Shown: piece after piece, positions 11,774-21,639 of the stretch | Layout: every line of letters starts with the position of its first letter | Position numbering within the stretch: position 1 is the first letter of the stretch | Source: Prosopocoilus inquinatus | Lineage: Eukaryota > Arthropoda > Insecta > Coleoptera > Lucanidae | DNA length: 64,000 bases | NCBI GenBank assembly: GCA_036172665.1 | Contig: CM069869.1 | Coordinates: 5,270,001-5,334,000 of the forward strand | Direction: 5' to 3' | The notes under the pieces: model-generated | Told to the model about the DNA's origin: nothing | The model's input: only the letters and a program-made list of their open reading frames with translations | Databases searched by the model: none | Made by a program: the position numbers and the translations under genes

Positions 11774-13889
11774 ATATAATAAATCAAGCAAACTAGAAAC
11801 ATATTTTAACATTTTTATTACTTATTTTATTAAACAACCTTCTTGAATAAAAAAAAAATGTCGTCCTGAACATTTTTCTACAAATTGTTTGAAAATAGGT
11901 TTTCAATCTCCAAGGTATATTTGTGCTACCTCAAATACTTTACATCAGTTTACATAGAACTGATCTTGTTTTCCAGAAATAGGCTGCGTAAGGAATGTCT
12001 GATGAACTGATAATAACTTTCTTTTAATATTAAAGAGAGGATTTACTTTTTTTTTAATTAATTTTAATAATAAAAATGAAATGGACTCCATGAAGTTCGG
12101 TTTACATCAATGAAAATATTTATACAAACTGATGTCCGCAAGATGTATCCGCAGAGTACGTACAGATCAACCTAATGGAAATTCCTGCAAGCTAACCGCG
12201 TCCTTGTTGACGCTGGTAGTAAGAGTTATAGTCGATCTCGATTTGTTTGATCTCGACTGAACAAGATTCTAAAAAAAATTGTCACTGTATCATTTTTTTA
12301 TTATTCTAATTCTAAGGTATGCAAATTTAAAATGTATTCTGATAATTTCTAGGAAAAGGGCACATTATAGGCACTTTTGTCTGAAATAGGCATTTATTCA
12401 TAAATAGGCAAAAATAGGCATTAGAACGCATTGCCATTTGAACAGTAACTACATGAAACGTATTTATATCCAGGTCCTATCAAAGTAGTGTTAACAAATA
12501 GAAAAGGCAAATGCTCAGACTTCCGCGGTCTGATTATGATAGTTTATTCAAAATAAGCCAAAGATACTTAGTTTGTCTGTCTGAAATCTAATGCCATTTA
12601 TATTAACTATGACTTAACTACAACGACGCATGCAATTTTTCATAAACTTCAATATTCCATATTTGCCAAAATAATTAAAAAGGAGACTACCAAAAGATAA
12701 GGGTTTATTTATTTATTTATTTTTTCGTTTCTAAACGTATAGGAAATTCATCTGAATTTTTTAATTTCTGGAATTTAAACTGACGTTTTGATTGACAGTG
12801 ACGAACAAAATTTATTACTCGAGACGGTACATTACATACCTGACTTGTATATTATTAAAAAAAAAGTAAATAAATGAATGTCTGGCAACTGTACTTTCTA
12901 AAAGTAGAATCTTTATGCACATATTTATACAATTAAGAACAATTTTTGGATTATTTTGCATCGAAAACAGCGAGCGAATTTAATTTATGAAGGAATCACT
13001 CAGGTGTTTCTATACAATCGATTTTTTTTTTTTTTTTTGAAAGAATGAGCGATTAATAAAAATCTTATTAATAATAACGTGTCCCGAAAAATGTAATAGG
13101 TTTAACCACTTTTGTGAAAAGGAAATAATTTTGTGTTGAAAACGTTACATTTGTAATAGAAATCTCAACCCTGATGCAAGTACGAAACGAAACAAAGTCC
13201 GTCCATCTACTGCAGAATCTCGTAACTAACATTTATTGATCCGAATAAAAGCAGAGCTATGGCTCGCCCTCTACTGTCGAAAGCCGGAACTGCTCGACAA
13301 ATTCCATGCAACACTCTGCAGCAATACCTGCACGTCCTGGTGGTACACACAAGAAATGATTCGTAACTCTGCACATAGATGTCAAGGTCTTACCGACGAG
13401 TACACGCATGTGCTAAACTAAAGCGCTCGATTTGTATAGTTTATTTCGACGAAATAGTCAATTCAATTTCCTTTGAGTTCGTCGTTCTTCGGTCTGGTTG
13501 GCAGTAATTGTGTTTATCTGCCGATTGTCCGTTCCCTTGATTAGACCGCTGAGCTGTCACAAATCCGATAGGTTCAGAATTTACCGTCGCGCCCGATTTA
13601 ATTTTCGGCTATAGATTCCGGTTATACCCCGGGACCGGGGTATTTATCGATTCAATTTATCAACCCGATTATTACAATGCAACGGTAATAATTTCACTGG
13701 AAATTGTTATGTACACATTTCAAATTAAAACAATATTGTTTGTTGGTCGAATTAAATGACTGAACGTTCCCCGAATCTCTTTTGCAAACATATTGTTGCT
13801 GGCCGATATTATTTGTTTAATATTTATGTTACCGCCGAAAATTTATACATTTATTAGCAGTATATAATAAAATATAAAGGTTTTATATA
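11774..13889. other. non-coding stretch
   Basis: No gene seen. Five AATAGGCA-type motifs cluster at 12366-12424. A poly-T run lies at 13022-13038. A short G+C-rich near-palindrome TACCCCGGGACCGGGGTA lies near 13625. An open frame at 13236-13421 shows no recognisable protein. Confidence 0.5.
12366..12424. repeat. clustered ATAGGCA motifs
   Basis: Five copies of (A)ATAGGCA lie within 60 bases. Similar clusters occur beneath the ends of some insect DNA transposons, but no inverted terminus was found to confirm that. Confidence 0.4.
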
Positions 13890-15009
13890 CAGGGAAGGGC
13901 AAACGTATGGAACAGGCTTAATATTTTGAAAACTATTTGACGTATTTATTTGAAATTTGGCATGTGATTTAAAGTCAATAAAACTTATATTACCAATTTG
14001 TTTCAATTGTTTATCTGCTCTTGTTTCTGAGATCCAACGCCTACTTGATTTTTTTTTAAATGACAACCTGCTGATTTTTTTCCTGTATGTAATAGCTCAT
14101 TTAATTCTCTAAACAACTACATAAAAATATTTACCTATTACATAAGAAAAGTTTCGAGAAAATAACGTTTGACGAAAAAGTTAAGAAAAATGGTTGCTTT
14201 AAAAACATGAAAACAAATACGGGGAAGGACAAAAGTATGGAACCGGCTTAATATTTCGAAAACGGTTTCACGTATCTATTTAGTTTAGTTTAGTTTAGTT
14301 TATTGTGTGTTAAACATAAAATAACAAATAAATTTGAAATTTGGTGTGTGATTCAGAGTCAATAAGACCTATATCATCAATTTATTTCAATTGTCTATCG
14401 GCTCTTGTTTCTGAGATCCAACGCCTACTTGATTTTTTTTTTAATGACAACCTACTGATTTTTTTCTTTATTTAATAGTTCGTTTAATTTTCTAAACGAC
14501 CACATAAAAAATTTTCGAGAAAAAATCGTTTGAAAGAAAAAGTTAAGAAAAATGGTTTATTGTTTGATATTCGACAAAAATTCTAGTTTTAACAAAAAAA
14601 ACTGGAAAACCACAAGATTATGGGCTGTTTTTAAAATAGAACTAAAGAAAATTTTAACAAAAATTGCCTTGAAAACATGAAAACAAATACTAAATATCAG
14701 CGTAAACCACTTTTTCTAACTTTTTCATTCAAACATTATTTTCTAGAAATTTTCTTATGCAATAGATAAATATTTTTATGTGATCGTGTAAAGAATTAAA
14801 CGAACTATTAAATAGAGAAAAAAAATCAGCAGGTTGTCATTTAAGAAAAATCAAGTAAGCATTGGATCTCAGAAACAATAGCAGATAAACAATTGAAACA
14901 AATCGATAATGTAGGACCTATTGACTCTGAATCACACACCAAATTTCAAATAGATACGTCAAACAGTTTTCGGAATATTAAGCCGGTTCCATACTTTTGC
15001 CCTACCCTG
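13890..15009. mobile_element. foldback/MITE with long arms, TA target
   Basis: The left end is CAGGGAAGGGCAAACGTATG and the right end is its inverted counterpart, with TA outside both (13888-13889 and 15010-15011). The right arm (about 14690-15009) pairs with two successive left arms, 13890-14215 and 14218-14560. The second begins with its own GGGGAAGGACAAAAGTATGG terminus. An AGTTT tandem repeat interrupts the second left arm at 14281-14330. No reading frame is credible. It is a non-autonomous element; the TA target suggests Tc1/mariner mobilisation. Confidence 0.75.
14281..14303 (+). repeat. AGTTT pentanucleotide repeat
   Basis: Four to five AGTTT units inside the second left arm of the foldback element. 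They are absent from the sister arms, so they are part of a small later insertion of about 50 bases. Confidence 0.7.
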
Positions 15010-15035
15010 TATAACGTGTTCCAAAAATTTCTCAA

Positions 15036-15100
15036 TCACAAATCATAAAATACATTATACAGGCTCTTCACAAATCATAAAATACATTATACAGGCTCTT
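15036..15100 (+). repeat. 32-bp tandem duplication
   Basis: Two identical units of 32 bases containing AATCATAAAATACATTATAC lie head to tail just outside the foldback element. Confidence 0.85.
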
Positions 15101-15939
15101 CATAATTGTTGTATCCCACGTGACTAATAAGTTCGTACGAAGGGGCACGTTAATACACCATTCCCGACAATTTTGGTTAATTCCAAAGGTTTCCTTCAAA
15201 TAAGTTCCCTCTCGAGTCGAATTTCAGCTTGCAAAATAAGAAACCATCTCGTTTGTAAAAGCAAAAACAAAGAAAGCTCATGAAATGCAGTTGAAAATGT
15301 AAGGGCCGCATGCTGCATGCATCAGTTCGATAAAACAACTTGATTGCATTATGAGAGGGCAAATTTAATTCATAAGAAACAATGATAAGTTCCCATTTTA
15401 TTTTCATCAAAAAATCCCTGGCTTTTCTACGACTTCCCTGACTTTCCGCTAAAAAGCTTCTTTTGCCGCGATAGTGTTCCTTTTCTAACGTTTATGTATT
15501 TAAACAATTTCCTATTTCTTCCTAATTTCAGAAAAGAAAAAAACAAACGTCAAACATAATCGAAATAAAGGAAACTTTAAAATTAAAGTCACATTCTTAT
15601 GTGTAAATAACTATATTTGCGCATTTGTTTTCACATCCGACTGTGACTTTATTTTTAAAGTCTCCTTTAGTTCGATTATGAAACCGACGCAGAATTATTA
15701 TTTCTTGTTAAAAATGAACTAAACGTTTTCCTTTCGGATTACGCAATTCTACTTGTTTAATATTTAAAACAGTTAAAATTTTCCATTTTTTTTTTATTTC
15801 AGAAAGCAAATTTAATTTTTTTTTAAATAGACTTTTTCAAAAGAAATTAGAAGTCCTTACCATACTGCCCTGTTAAGCGTAGAAGTCGTAACTGACAAAA
15901 TCATTATTTCGAGATGTTCCATCGTTTAGTAAAATTTAT
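15101..15939. other. no feature seen
   Basis: A+T-rich spacer. A 77-codon minus-strand frame at 15177-15410 has no recognisable domain. Confidence 0.5.
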
Positions 15940-15941
15940 TA

Positions 15942-16071
15942 AGGCCCGGTTTCACCATCAAAGTTTAACTTTAAACTTCGCTTTATTCCCATAATAACAA
16001 TTACAAAGATAATTGTTTCCATAGGAATAAAACGGAGCTTAAAGTTAAACTGTGATGGTGAAACCGGGCCT
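15942..16071. mobile_element. palindromic MITE (130 bp), TA-flanked
   Basis: Inverted ends AGGCCCGGTTTCACCATCA match perfectly at the outside and remain similar for about 50 bases, so most of the element folds into one hairpin. TA stands immediately outside each end (15940-15941 and 16072-16073). It is too short to encode anything and must have moved with another element's transposase. Confidence 0.8.
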
Positions 16072-16111
16072 TAGACACCAATTTGAATATTTGGTTAAAA
16101 ACTGAATTTAA

Positions 16112-16779
16112 GGCTAGTCTGACACGCCTAAAAAAACTGCTTTTCCTCTTTTTTTTTTCGTTATTAAACTGAACTTTTTGTTAATGTGTAATATACCAAA
16201 ATATGCGCCTTTTAAATCTTTAGGGGGCTAAACTAATTTCATTAGCGAAAAAAATTATACCCCGCTGTAATTTTGAAAAACACCATTTCTTAATTTCTTT
16301 CTTCCTATTTTAGATATCTAAATGAACAGCAAATTAAAAGAAATTTGTCACAGTAGTAAAGGATGTAATTCTAGAGGGGGCCAAACTAATATTAATGCAT
16401 ATAAAATATAAATTATTTAAATATCGTTGTATATTTCGAAATTTAACAATTATTAGACCAAGAAAATACGCTCACTTAAATGCCATAATGTATTTAAAAC
16501 AGTGTACTAATAAGCGATATTAAAAATCATTTCAATTTTTATTAATTTATATTCTTACATTGGTCTAAATTGCCATTTAGTTCATGAGAGTCGCCGCTAG
16601 AGGCGCAAGATCGTTGCCAGATGCAAAATTTCCCTTTCTAACGATAAATTATACTGCTTTCCATAAGTAAGAATTCCCCGGATCTAAACAAAGATTCCTA
16701 AACTTGGCAACGCGGATGTACTTCTGGTAGTGTGCATATTAGGCGCAAATTTCAAAGTGGAGGCAGGGTTCGACCAGCC
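16112..16779. mobile_element. TTAA-flanked element with inverted ends
   Basis: TTAA flanks both ends (16108-16111 and 16780-16783). The ends read GGCTAGTCTGACACGCC and, reversed, GGCTGGTCGAACCCTGCC, about 70% alike. A TTAA target is the piggyBac signature, but the termini do not start with the usual CCC, and a TA-target origin is possible. The 668-bp interior has no credible frame, so it is non-autonomous. Confidence 0.5.
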
Positions 16780-16893
16780 TTAACGTCTGCTAAAACGTGC
16801 GAAAAGTAGAAACTAATAAGCCGTCATGTAGACGTCATAAGTCATCCCATACCACGTGGCCAACGTGTCAAATGTAAAAGCGTAATGAAAAAT

Positions 16894-17109
16894 TTAAAAA
16901 TTTTGTTTGATATCGTCTTTGATTGCAATGGATCCCTCCAGCATCCTCTATAAACTATTTTACCGAATTTGGAGCCTCGTCAGCACAAGAGTAGCTTAAG
17001 AATTCTTCTGTTAACGAAAGCCCAAATAAGGCTGAAACAGCTGTACAGACGATTCAGGATGCCCGAGGGATCCACTGCAATCAAAGATGATTTGTAGCAA
17101 AATTTTTAA
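16894..17109. repeat. hairpin with 54-bp arms
   Basis: The arm at 16894-16947 (containing CTTTGATTGCAATGGATCCC) is repeated in inverse at 17056-17109, around a 108-base loop. The arms match at roughly 85%. It is probably a MITE; the loop is longer than in a typical animal pre-miRNA. Confidence 0.7.
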
Positions 17110-17322
17110 AAACGTGCTAAACTTTTTTAATATTTACTCAGATTATACAATTTTCGTAATTTTGAAAACAATTTTCCAATTTCTTGTATTACTAAAACTT
17201 CACTTTAATACCAAACGTGTTTAAGAAGCAGATGAAATAATCACAGCAGGTAGATATTCTCAATTTCTCAATTTCAAGTGTTCCCTGTTTGTGGGAATCT
17301 TGAATAATTCCTCTCAAATAGA

Positions 17323-17394
17323 TGTCGTTATAGCTCAATAGGCAGAGCGGCTTGGCATGAAGCCAGACGATATGGGTTCGAGTTCCAGCGAATT
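17323..17394 (+). tRNA. degenerate tRNA-like sequence
   Basis: An A-box (TAGCTCAATAGG) and a B-box-like GGTTCGAGTTCC lie about 40 bases apart. A four-pair D stem (GCTC/GAGC) forms around AATAGGCA. An anticodon-arm-like GGCTT/AAGCC stem has a six-base instead of seven-base loop. The T loop has an extra base, and only five acceptor pairs (TCGTT/AGCGA) form. No CCA is expected in the genome. It is best read as a tRNA pseudogene or the head of a tRNA-derived SINE; the anticodon cannot be assigned. Confidence 0.4.
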
Positions 17395-17878
17395 ATTTTT
17401 CTGCCTTATTCCTTATTAAATTATCTCTTTCAATAGCATTTTCAAAACTTATAAAATTATACCAACCTTTAAGTACATTTACTTACTAGTGGGCATGTAT
17501 TTGCATCTATGTGATTGGGGACTTACCTAAAACAAAAAAAAAAATTAGAAATGATGAACAATAACATTTTAGCAACAAAAATATATGTATGGGTCTATCT
17601 ATGCCAAATCGAGACATTAATTCTACATGTCGCTGTACGTTGAATTTGGGAAATAAGGTGTCTATTCGGAGAATTTTCGGGAAAGATTTGCCGGGAAATT
17701 TACCTTTTTTTTGTCATTCTCGATCCCAGGAAATAACGGTCGGGAATTCCCAACTTGACGGGAATGAAAGCTCGGGATGTAATTTCTTGTGTTTGGCGTG
17801 TTATGGTGAGATGTGTAAGAATCCAGATTTTCAGGATAATTATTTCTATAATTCAGTAGGCTAATTTAATTCGGATAT
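17395..17878. other. no feature seen
   Basis: A 91-codon plus-strand frame at 17589-17864 carries several cysteines but no recognisable domain; it is not called as a gene. Confidence 0.4.
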
Positions 17879-17886
17879 TTTATTAA

Positions 17887-18414
17887 TAAGGGTCGGACAT
17901 TCCTAGGATATCTGGTAAAAATCAGTATAAAGATAAACAAAGCAGCGGCGTAGATTTCAACGTCGCCGCTGAACGGCTTTTATGCCCGAAGCACTCACAC
18001 CCTCGCGCTCATTGCATCAGAAGCAACCGCTTCATGTAAATTACGTGTGTAATATAATTGCCTTTATAATTTCTTTCAAATTAATAATTATGAAAACATT
18101 ATAATTCTTTAATGTAGCTTTGAAAAACACTGGCATAATACATTTAATTCATATCAATTTTAGCGCCGTCACTGCAAAAATAATGCGAGTTTATTTCAGA
18201 ATGACTCGATTATGTTAACAAATTTTTATATCCAGTCGACCAGAACTGTAGTGGTTACTGCGTGCCGCATAGACTTCTCGGGCTTCGACTGGTTTATTGT
18301 TTTGTTTTTGCAGGTCAGACGATTAGAACTTTTTCCGACTATGAATCGCTTCAGCATATTAGTAGTTTCTCGTATATTTAACGAAACCTTCCGCCTAAAA
18401 TGCACCTAGGCCTG
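17887..18414 (+). mobile_element. hAT-type MITE, copy 1 (528 bp)
   Basis: Perfect 8-bp target duplication TTTATTAA at 17879-17886 and 18415-18422. The element begins TAAGGGTCGG and ends CCTAGGCCTG. Internally it carries two short hairpins, AGCGGCG/CGCCGCT and CCAGTCGA/TCGACTGG. The second copy at 35810-36340 lies in the same orientation and is about 90% identical. No reading frame is credible, so it depends on an autonomous hAT element. Confidence 0.85.
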
Positions 18415-18422
18415 TTTATTAA

Positions 18423-19445
18423 GTTCGTATCATGACTCATGAAGAATACAAAACACGTGCAGCGTTATGCAACGAAAGCGTTCGTCAAGCTTGCGATGTA
18501 CATATGCATCGAGAAATTAGATCAAGGGCATTAATATCGCTGGAACATCAGCGCTAAAAGAAATAATGATGTAAGGATTGATGAATCTTGATGCTAGCAA
18601 AAATAGAATTAGTCATCAAGGTTCCTCTTATTACCAAAGCTAACGTAGACTAAAAGGAGGTCATCTGATCCCAATAAATAGGTAGCTGTTCAGATCAGAA
18701 GGGAGTTCGACAAGACAGTTGCCCGAGAGGGTTTGTCACGATAGTTACCCGAGGCACGAACTCCTGTCATCTAGAAAAGTACTTCTTCGATTCCGAATGT
18801 AATTTGGTTTGTGTATCACGAATCGTAATATTTTCAAAATTCTAATTCCTTTTTTTCTAATCAGTCAATTTTCCAAATTCATTTTAATTGTACCTAAGAA
18901 GCATCCATGATCGGCGAGGATGAGTTTAAATAGAATAAAATCATTGTTGCTTAAAATTTAGCATCTAACAAAGGTTTTTAGAAATAAGCCGATTTTTGTT
19001 AATCTTTCCTTCTCTCTTTCATATTCTTGTTTCAGTTTTTTTTTGTCAATTATTAAATTTTAATTAGTTAATTAATTTAACTAAATTCACATTTTTATTT
19101 TGTTTGTAACCTTTTGTGTTGTACTGAAATTTCATTTTTGTTTGAATATGTTTTGTGATTTAAAGGTTTTGATTTTTATTTAAACGATAAGAAAAGACTA
19201 TTAAGAAAACATCGAAAGAGATAAGGAATGGACAGTTTTCGACAATTCCAAGAACACATATTAGTAGACACCATTCGAGCTATTCGGGGAAAACAATTTG
19301 GAAATCGATTTCTGGCTTTCCATGCTAAAACCAGGGCGCTACTAATAAAGAAATCGAAATTCAATATCGTACGGATTGCTAAAAGAATTGGGGACAAATG
19401 GAGATGAAAAGCGAGTTTCCAACCTCCGTCCGGACGTGCGTTCTA
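18423..19445 (+). repeat. diverged repeat unit 1
   Basis: This unit and 20395-21310 share ordered blocks of similarity: a CATGACTCA...AATACAAAAC block, a TGTACCT..GAAG..TCC block, the CTTTCTCTCTTTCATATTC block and a final block with TTCCATGCTAAAACCAGG. Overall identity is perhaps 65-70%. The hAT-type MITE copy 1 landed at its left edge. Confidence 0.6.
19228..19407 (+). CDS. small hypothetical frame conserved between two repeat units
   Basis: A 59-codon frame from an ATG at 19228 to a TGA. Its second half is preserved in the related unit at about 21144-21275 in the same frame and ends at an equivalent stop. Shared residues include LAFHAKTR, LL and KSKFNI; the second copy lacks three codons without losing frame. 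In the shared core, five of eight base changes are silent, which hints at past protein-level constraint. The copies have diverged more freely outside that core. It could be the tail of a transposon protein. No known family was recognised, and it may equally be chance. The opposite-strand frames across the same bases are shadows. Confidence 0.2.
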   Translation: MDSFRQFQEHILVDTIRAIRGKQFGNRFLAFHAKTRALLIKKSKFNIVRIAKRIGDKWR

Positions 19446-19663
19446 CAGATATATGTTCACTCAGATATTAAAAAGACGTCTCCTTTTATGGAGGAGACAT
19501 TTTTTTATTACCTGACTGTACATACGCCGAGGTATTCAATCGAAATATTTTTTTAACTTTGCTTTCATGGCTTTTTTCTCAAAAAAGTTCTTATGGAACT
19601 ATAAACTTTTTATGTTCAGTAGTAAAGACAAGAACACGCTTTACAAGAATCGCTCACAAAACA

Positions 19664-19847
19664 CAGGGTGTCATTTAAAAAAAAAATTGACTATCGCAAT
19701 TTTCGCATACTTTATGGTAATCATGATATAATACGTAACTCGTCTAATGTAGTTTTAGAAGCCATTTAAAAATATATAGGGTTTAATACATATTTTTATT
19801 AAAATAAAGAAGATATAGGGCCGCGTATACCAAATTGAATCACGCTG
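19664..19847. mobile_element. small MITE, CAGGGTG-type ends
   Basis: The left end CAGGGTGTCATTTAAA and reversed right end CAGCGTGATTCAATTT are partly alike. TA follows the right end and CA (a decayed TA) precedes the left. It is 184 bp long and non-coding. Confidence 0.4.
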
Positions 19848-20262
19848 TATAAAACGACGCATTATAAATTAATCCAAGTCAAGTCGAAAATTTGTTTAAA
19901 TTTAATGGAAACGTTTACAATTAGGATGTCTTTGTAAAGTAACTTCTCATACTGCAATTTAAATGTGAAACTACCACTTGTAAACTTCATTTTATTATAT
20001 TTATTTAATGCACATGATTATTAAACTTGCCTCCATTTGAGCCGACTAAAAGAGTAGTACAAGAAAAGCTACAAGAAATTTGGGACTACTTTATTTTTAT
20101 TGTATTTCCAGACATTGTTTTAATTCACAATCATGACTCAGAAACGTAACAAAAAAACAAGGTATCTAATGTTGATTAGAGTCAAGACGAATCAACTAGG
20201 AACTGACTCAATGGGATTGAGCAGAATAAAAAAAGCAGAGAAAGCAAGTCGACGATTACCGC

Positions 20263-21637
20263 CTTTTCACACCACGCCGATAGAATCTGAATCCAGTCCA
20301 TCCGATTCAATCCAGTTCCATCCATGATTTGACTTAGGACGTAAGGCAAAAGAAGATATCGCCGTAAGAATACAGACTCTTGCCATTATTATTTTGTGCA
20401 ATTCAGTACACTTTATTTGTAAGTATGACTCATATGAAAATACAAAACTAAAAACATGCAGCTTATGTAACAAAGGCATTAGTCAGTATTAGTTTTACCA
20501 GGGTGTTACATTAAAAATGAGAACAAGCTTGCATTCCATTGCTCTGCAGAACGTGAATCAGCGGTGGCTCATTAGAAAGCTGTATGCGTTGCATAACGCA
20601 ATTCCCGATTCAAGCTAATTTTGCGAATTCCAGGGCAGTTTCAGCTACCCACGTCAGCCGTAGACTTCGTAATAAATAGGACAAGAGAGGAAGTTCCGGA
20701 GCAGTTCCGAACATCATGTAGTCCGGATGAGATACGCATCTTAAAAATTTCTTCTCAAAGTTTCAAAATTCAAAATTGATTCGAAGATTCGATTTTCCTG
20801 ACTTAATTATTAAATAAAGTGTACCTGAGAAGTGTCCACGACCAGTAAGGGTGAGTTTGAATAAAGTATTATCGTTAACGAAGATTTTTAGAAGTGAACT
20901 GCCTTTCTCTCTTTCATATTCTAATTTCAACTTTATGCTAACTGATATAAATTTAATTCATTTATTAATTAAGTTAAATTCGTATATTTTCTGTTTGTAT
21001 TTTCTCAATTAATGTATGAACATTTATCTTGTAGTTGAATATATTTTGTTAATTAAAAATTCAGATTTGTTTTATTTGAATTTATATAAGGAAGGACAAT
21101 GAAGTAAGCTGAGAAAGAGATAGGGCCAAAGCCCAAAATATAAGTAGACGCCATTCCAGCAATTCGTGAAAAACGATATCTGGCGTTCCATGCTAAAACC
21201 AGGACGCTATTAACACAGAAATCAAAATTCAACATTTTATGGATTATGAAAAGAGTTGTAGATAAAAAGGGTTGAAAGGTGGGTTTCAACCCCCAATCGC
21301 ACGTCTTACATCACGATATATGATGCAAATGATAAATATAACTAAAACAGAAAGAATAATGTTCAGTGTGGAGGAGCAATGAAGCAGATTTAAGTTTGTC
21401 AAAGTTAAAAGTTGTTTCAATTCAAATATCCTCTTTTTTAAAGCATTTGTTGTGATGTGATTATAATAATCATCCCAATAAACAAATGCAACTGAGAGAA
21501 GAATTGAACAAAATTTGGCGGCAGGTGATTCAAAATGATTCAATATGTGTGAATGCTTGAAAGGTACAAGTCAGTTTCCGGCTGATTCGCCTGGATTCTG
21601 ATTGATTCTTGATTCAGAGTCTACTGGTGTGAAAAAA
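20263..21637. mobile_element. 1.37-kb element with TTTTCACACCA ends
   Basis: CTTTTCACACCA at the left and its inverse TGGTGTGAAAAAA at the right are followed on both sides by related AATCTGAATC-containing sequence. The element encloses repeat unit 2. A target duplication was not found. The interior contains no recognisable transposase. Confidence 0.4.
20395..21310 (+). repeat. diverged repeat unit 2
   Basis: Partner of unit 1 at 18423-19445, in the same orientation about 1.9 kb downstream. It contains a shortened copy of the small conserved frame. Confidence 0.6.
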
Positions 21638-21639
21638 TT

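Noticed and set aside
16894..17109. A microRNA precursor.
   Set aside because: The loop of 108 bases and the 54-bp blunt arms fit a MITE better; no small RNA evidence is available.
17589..17864. A cysteine-containing 91-codon frame as a small secreted protein.
   Set aside because: No signal peptide, no regular cysteine spacing and no related copy were seen.
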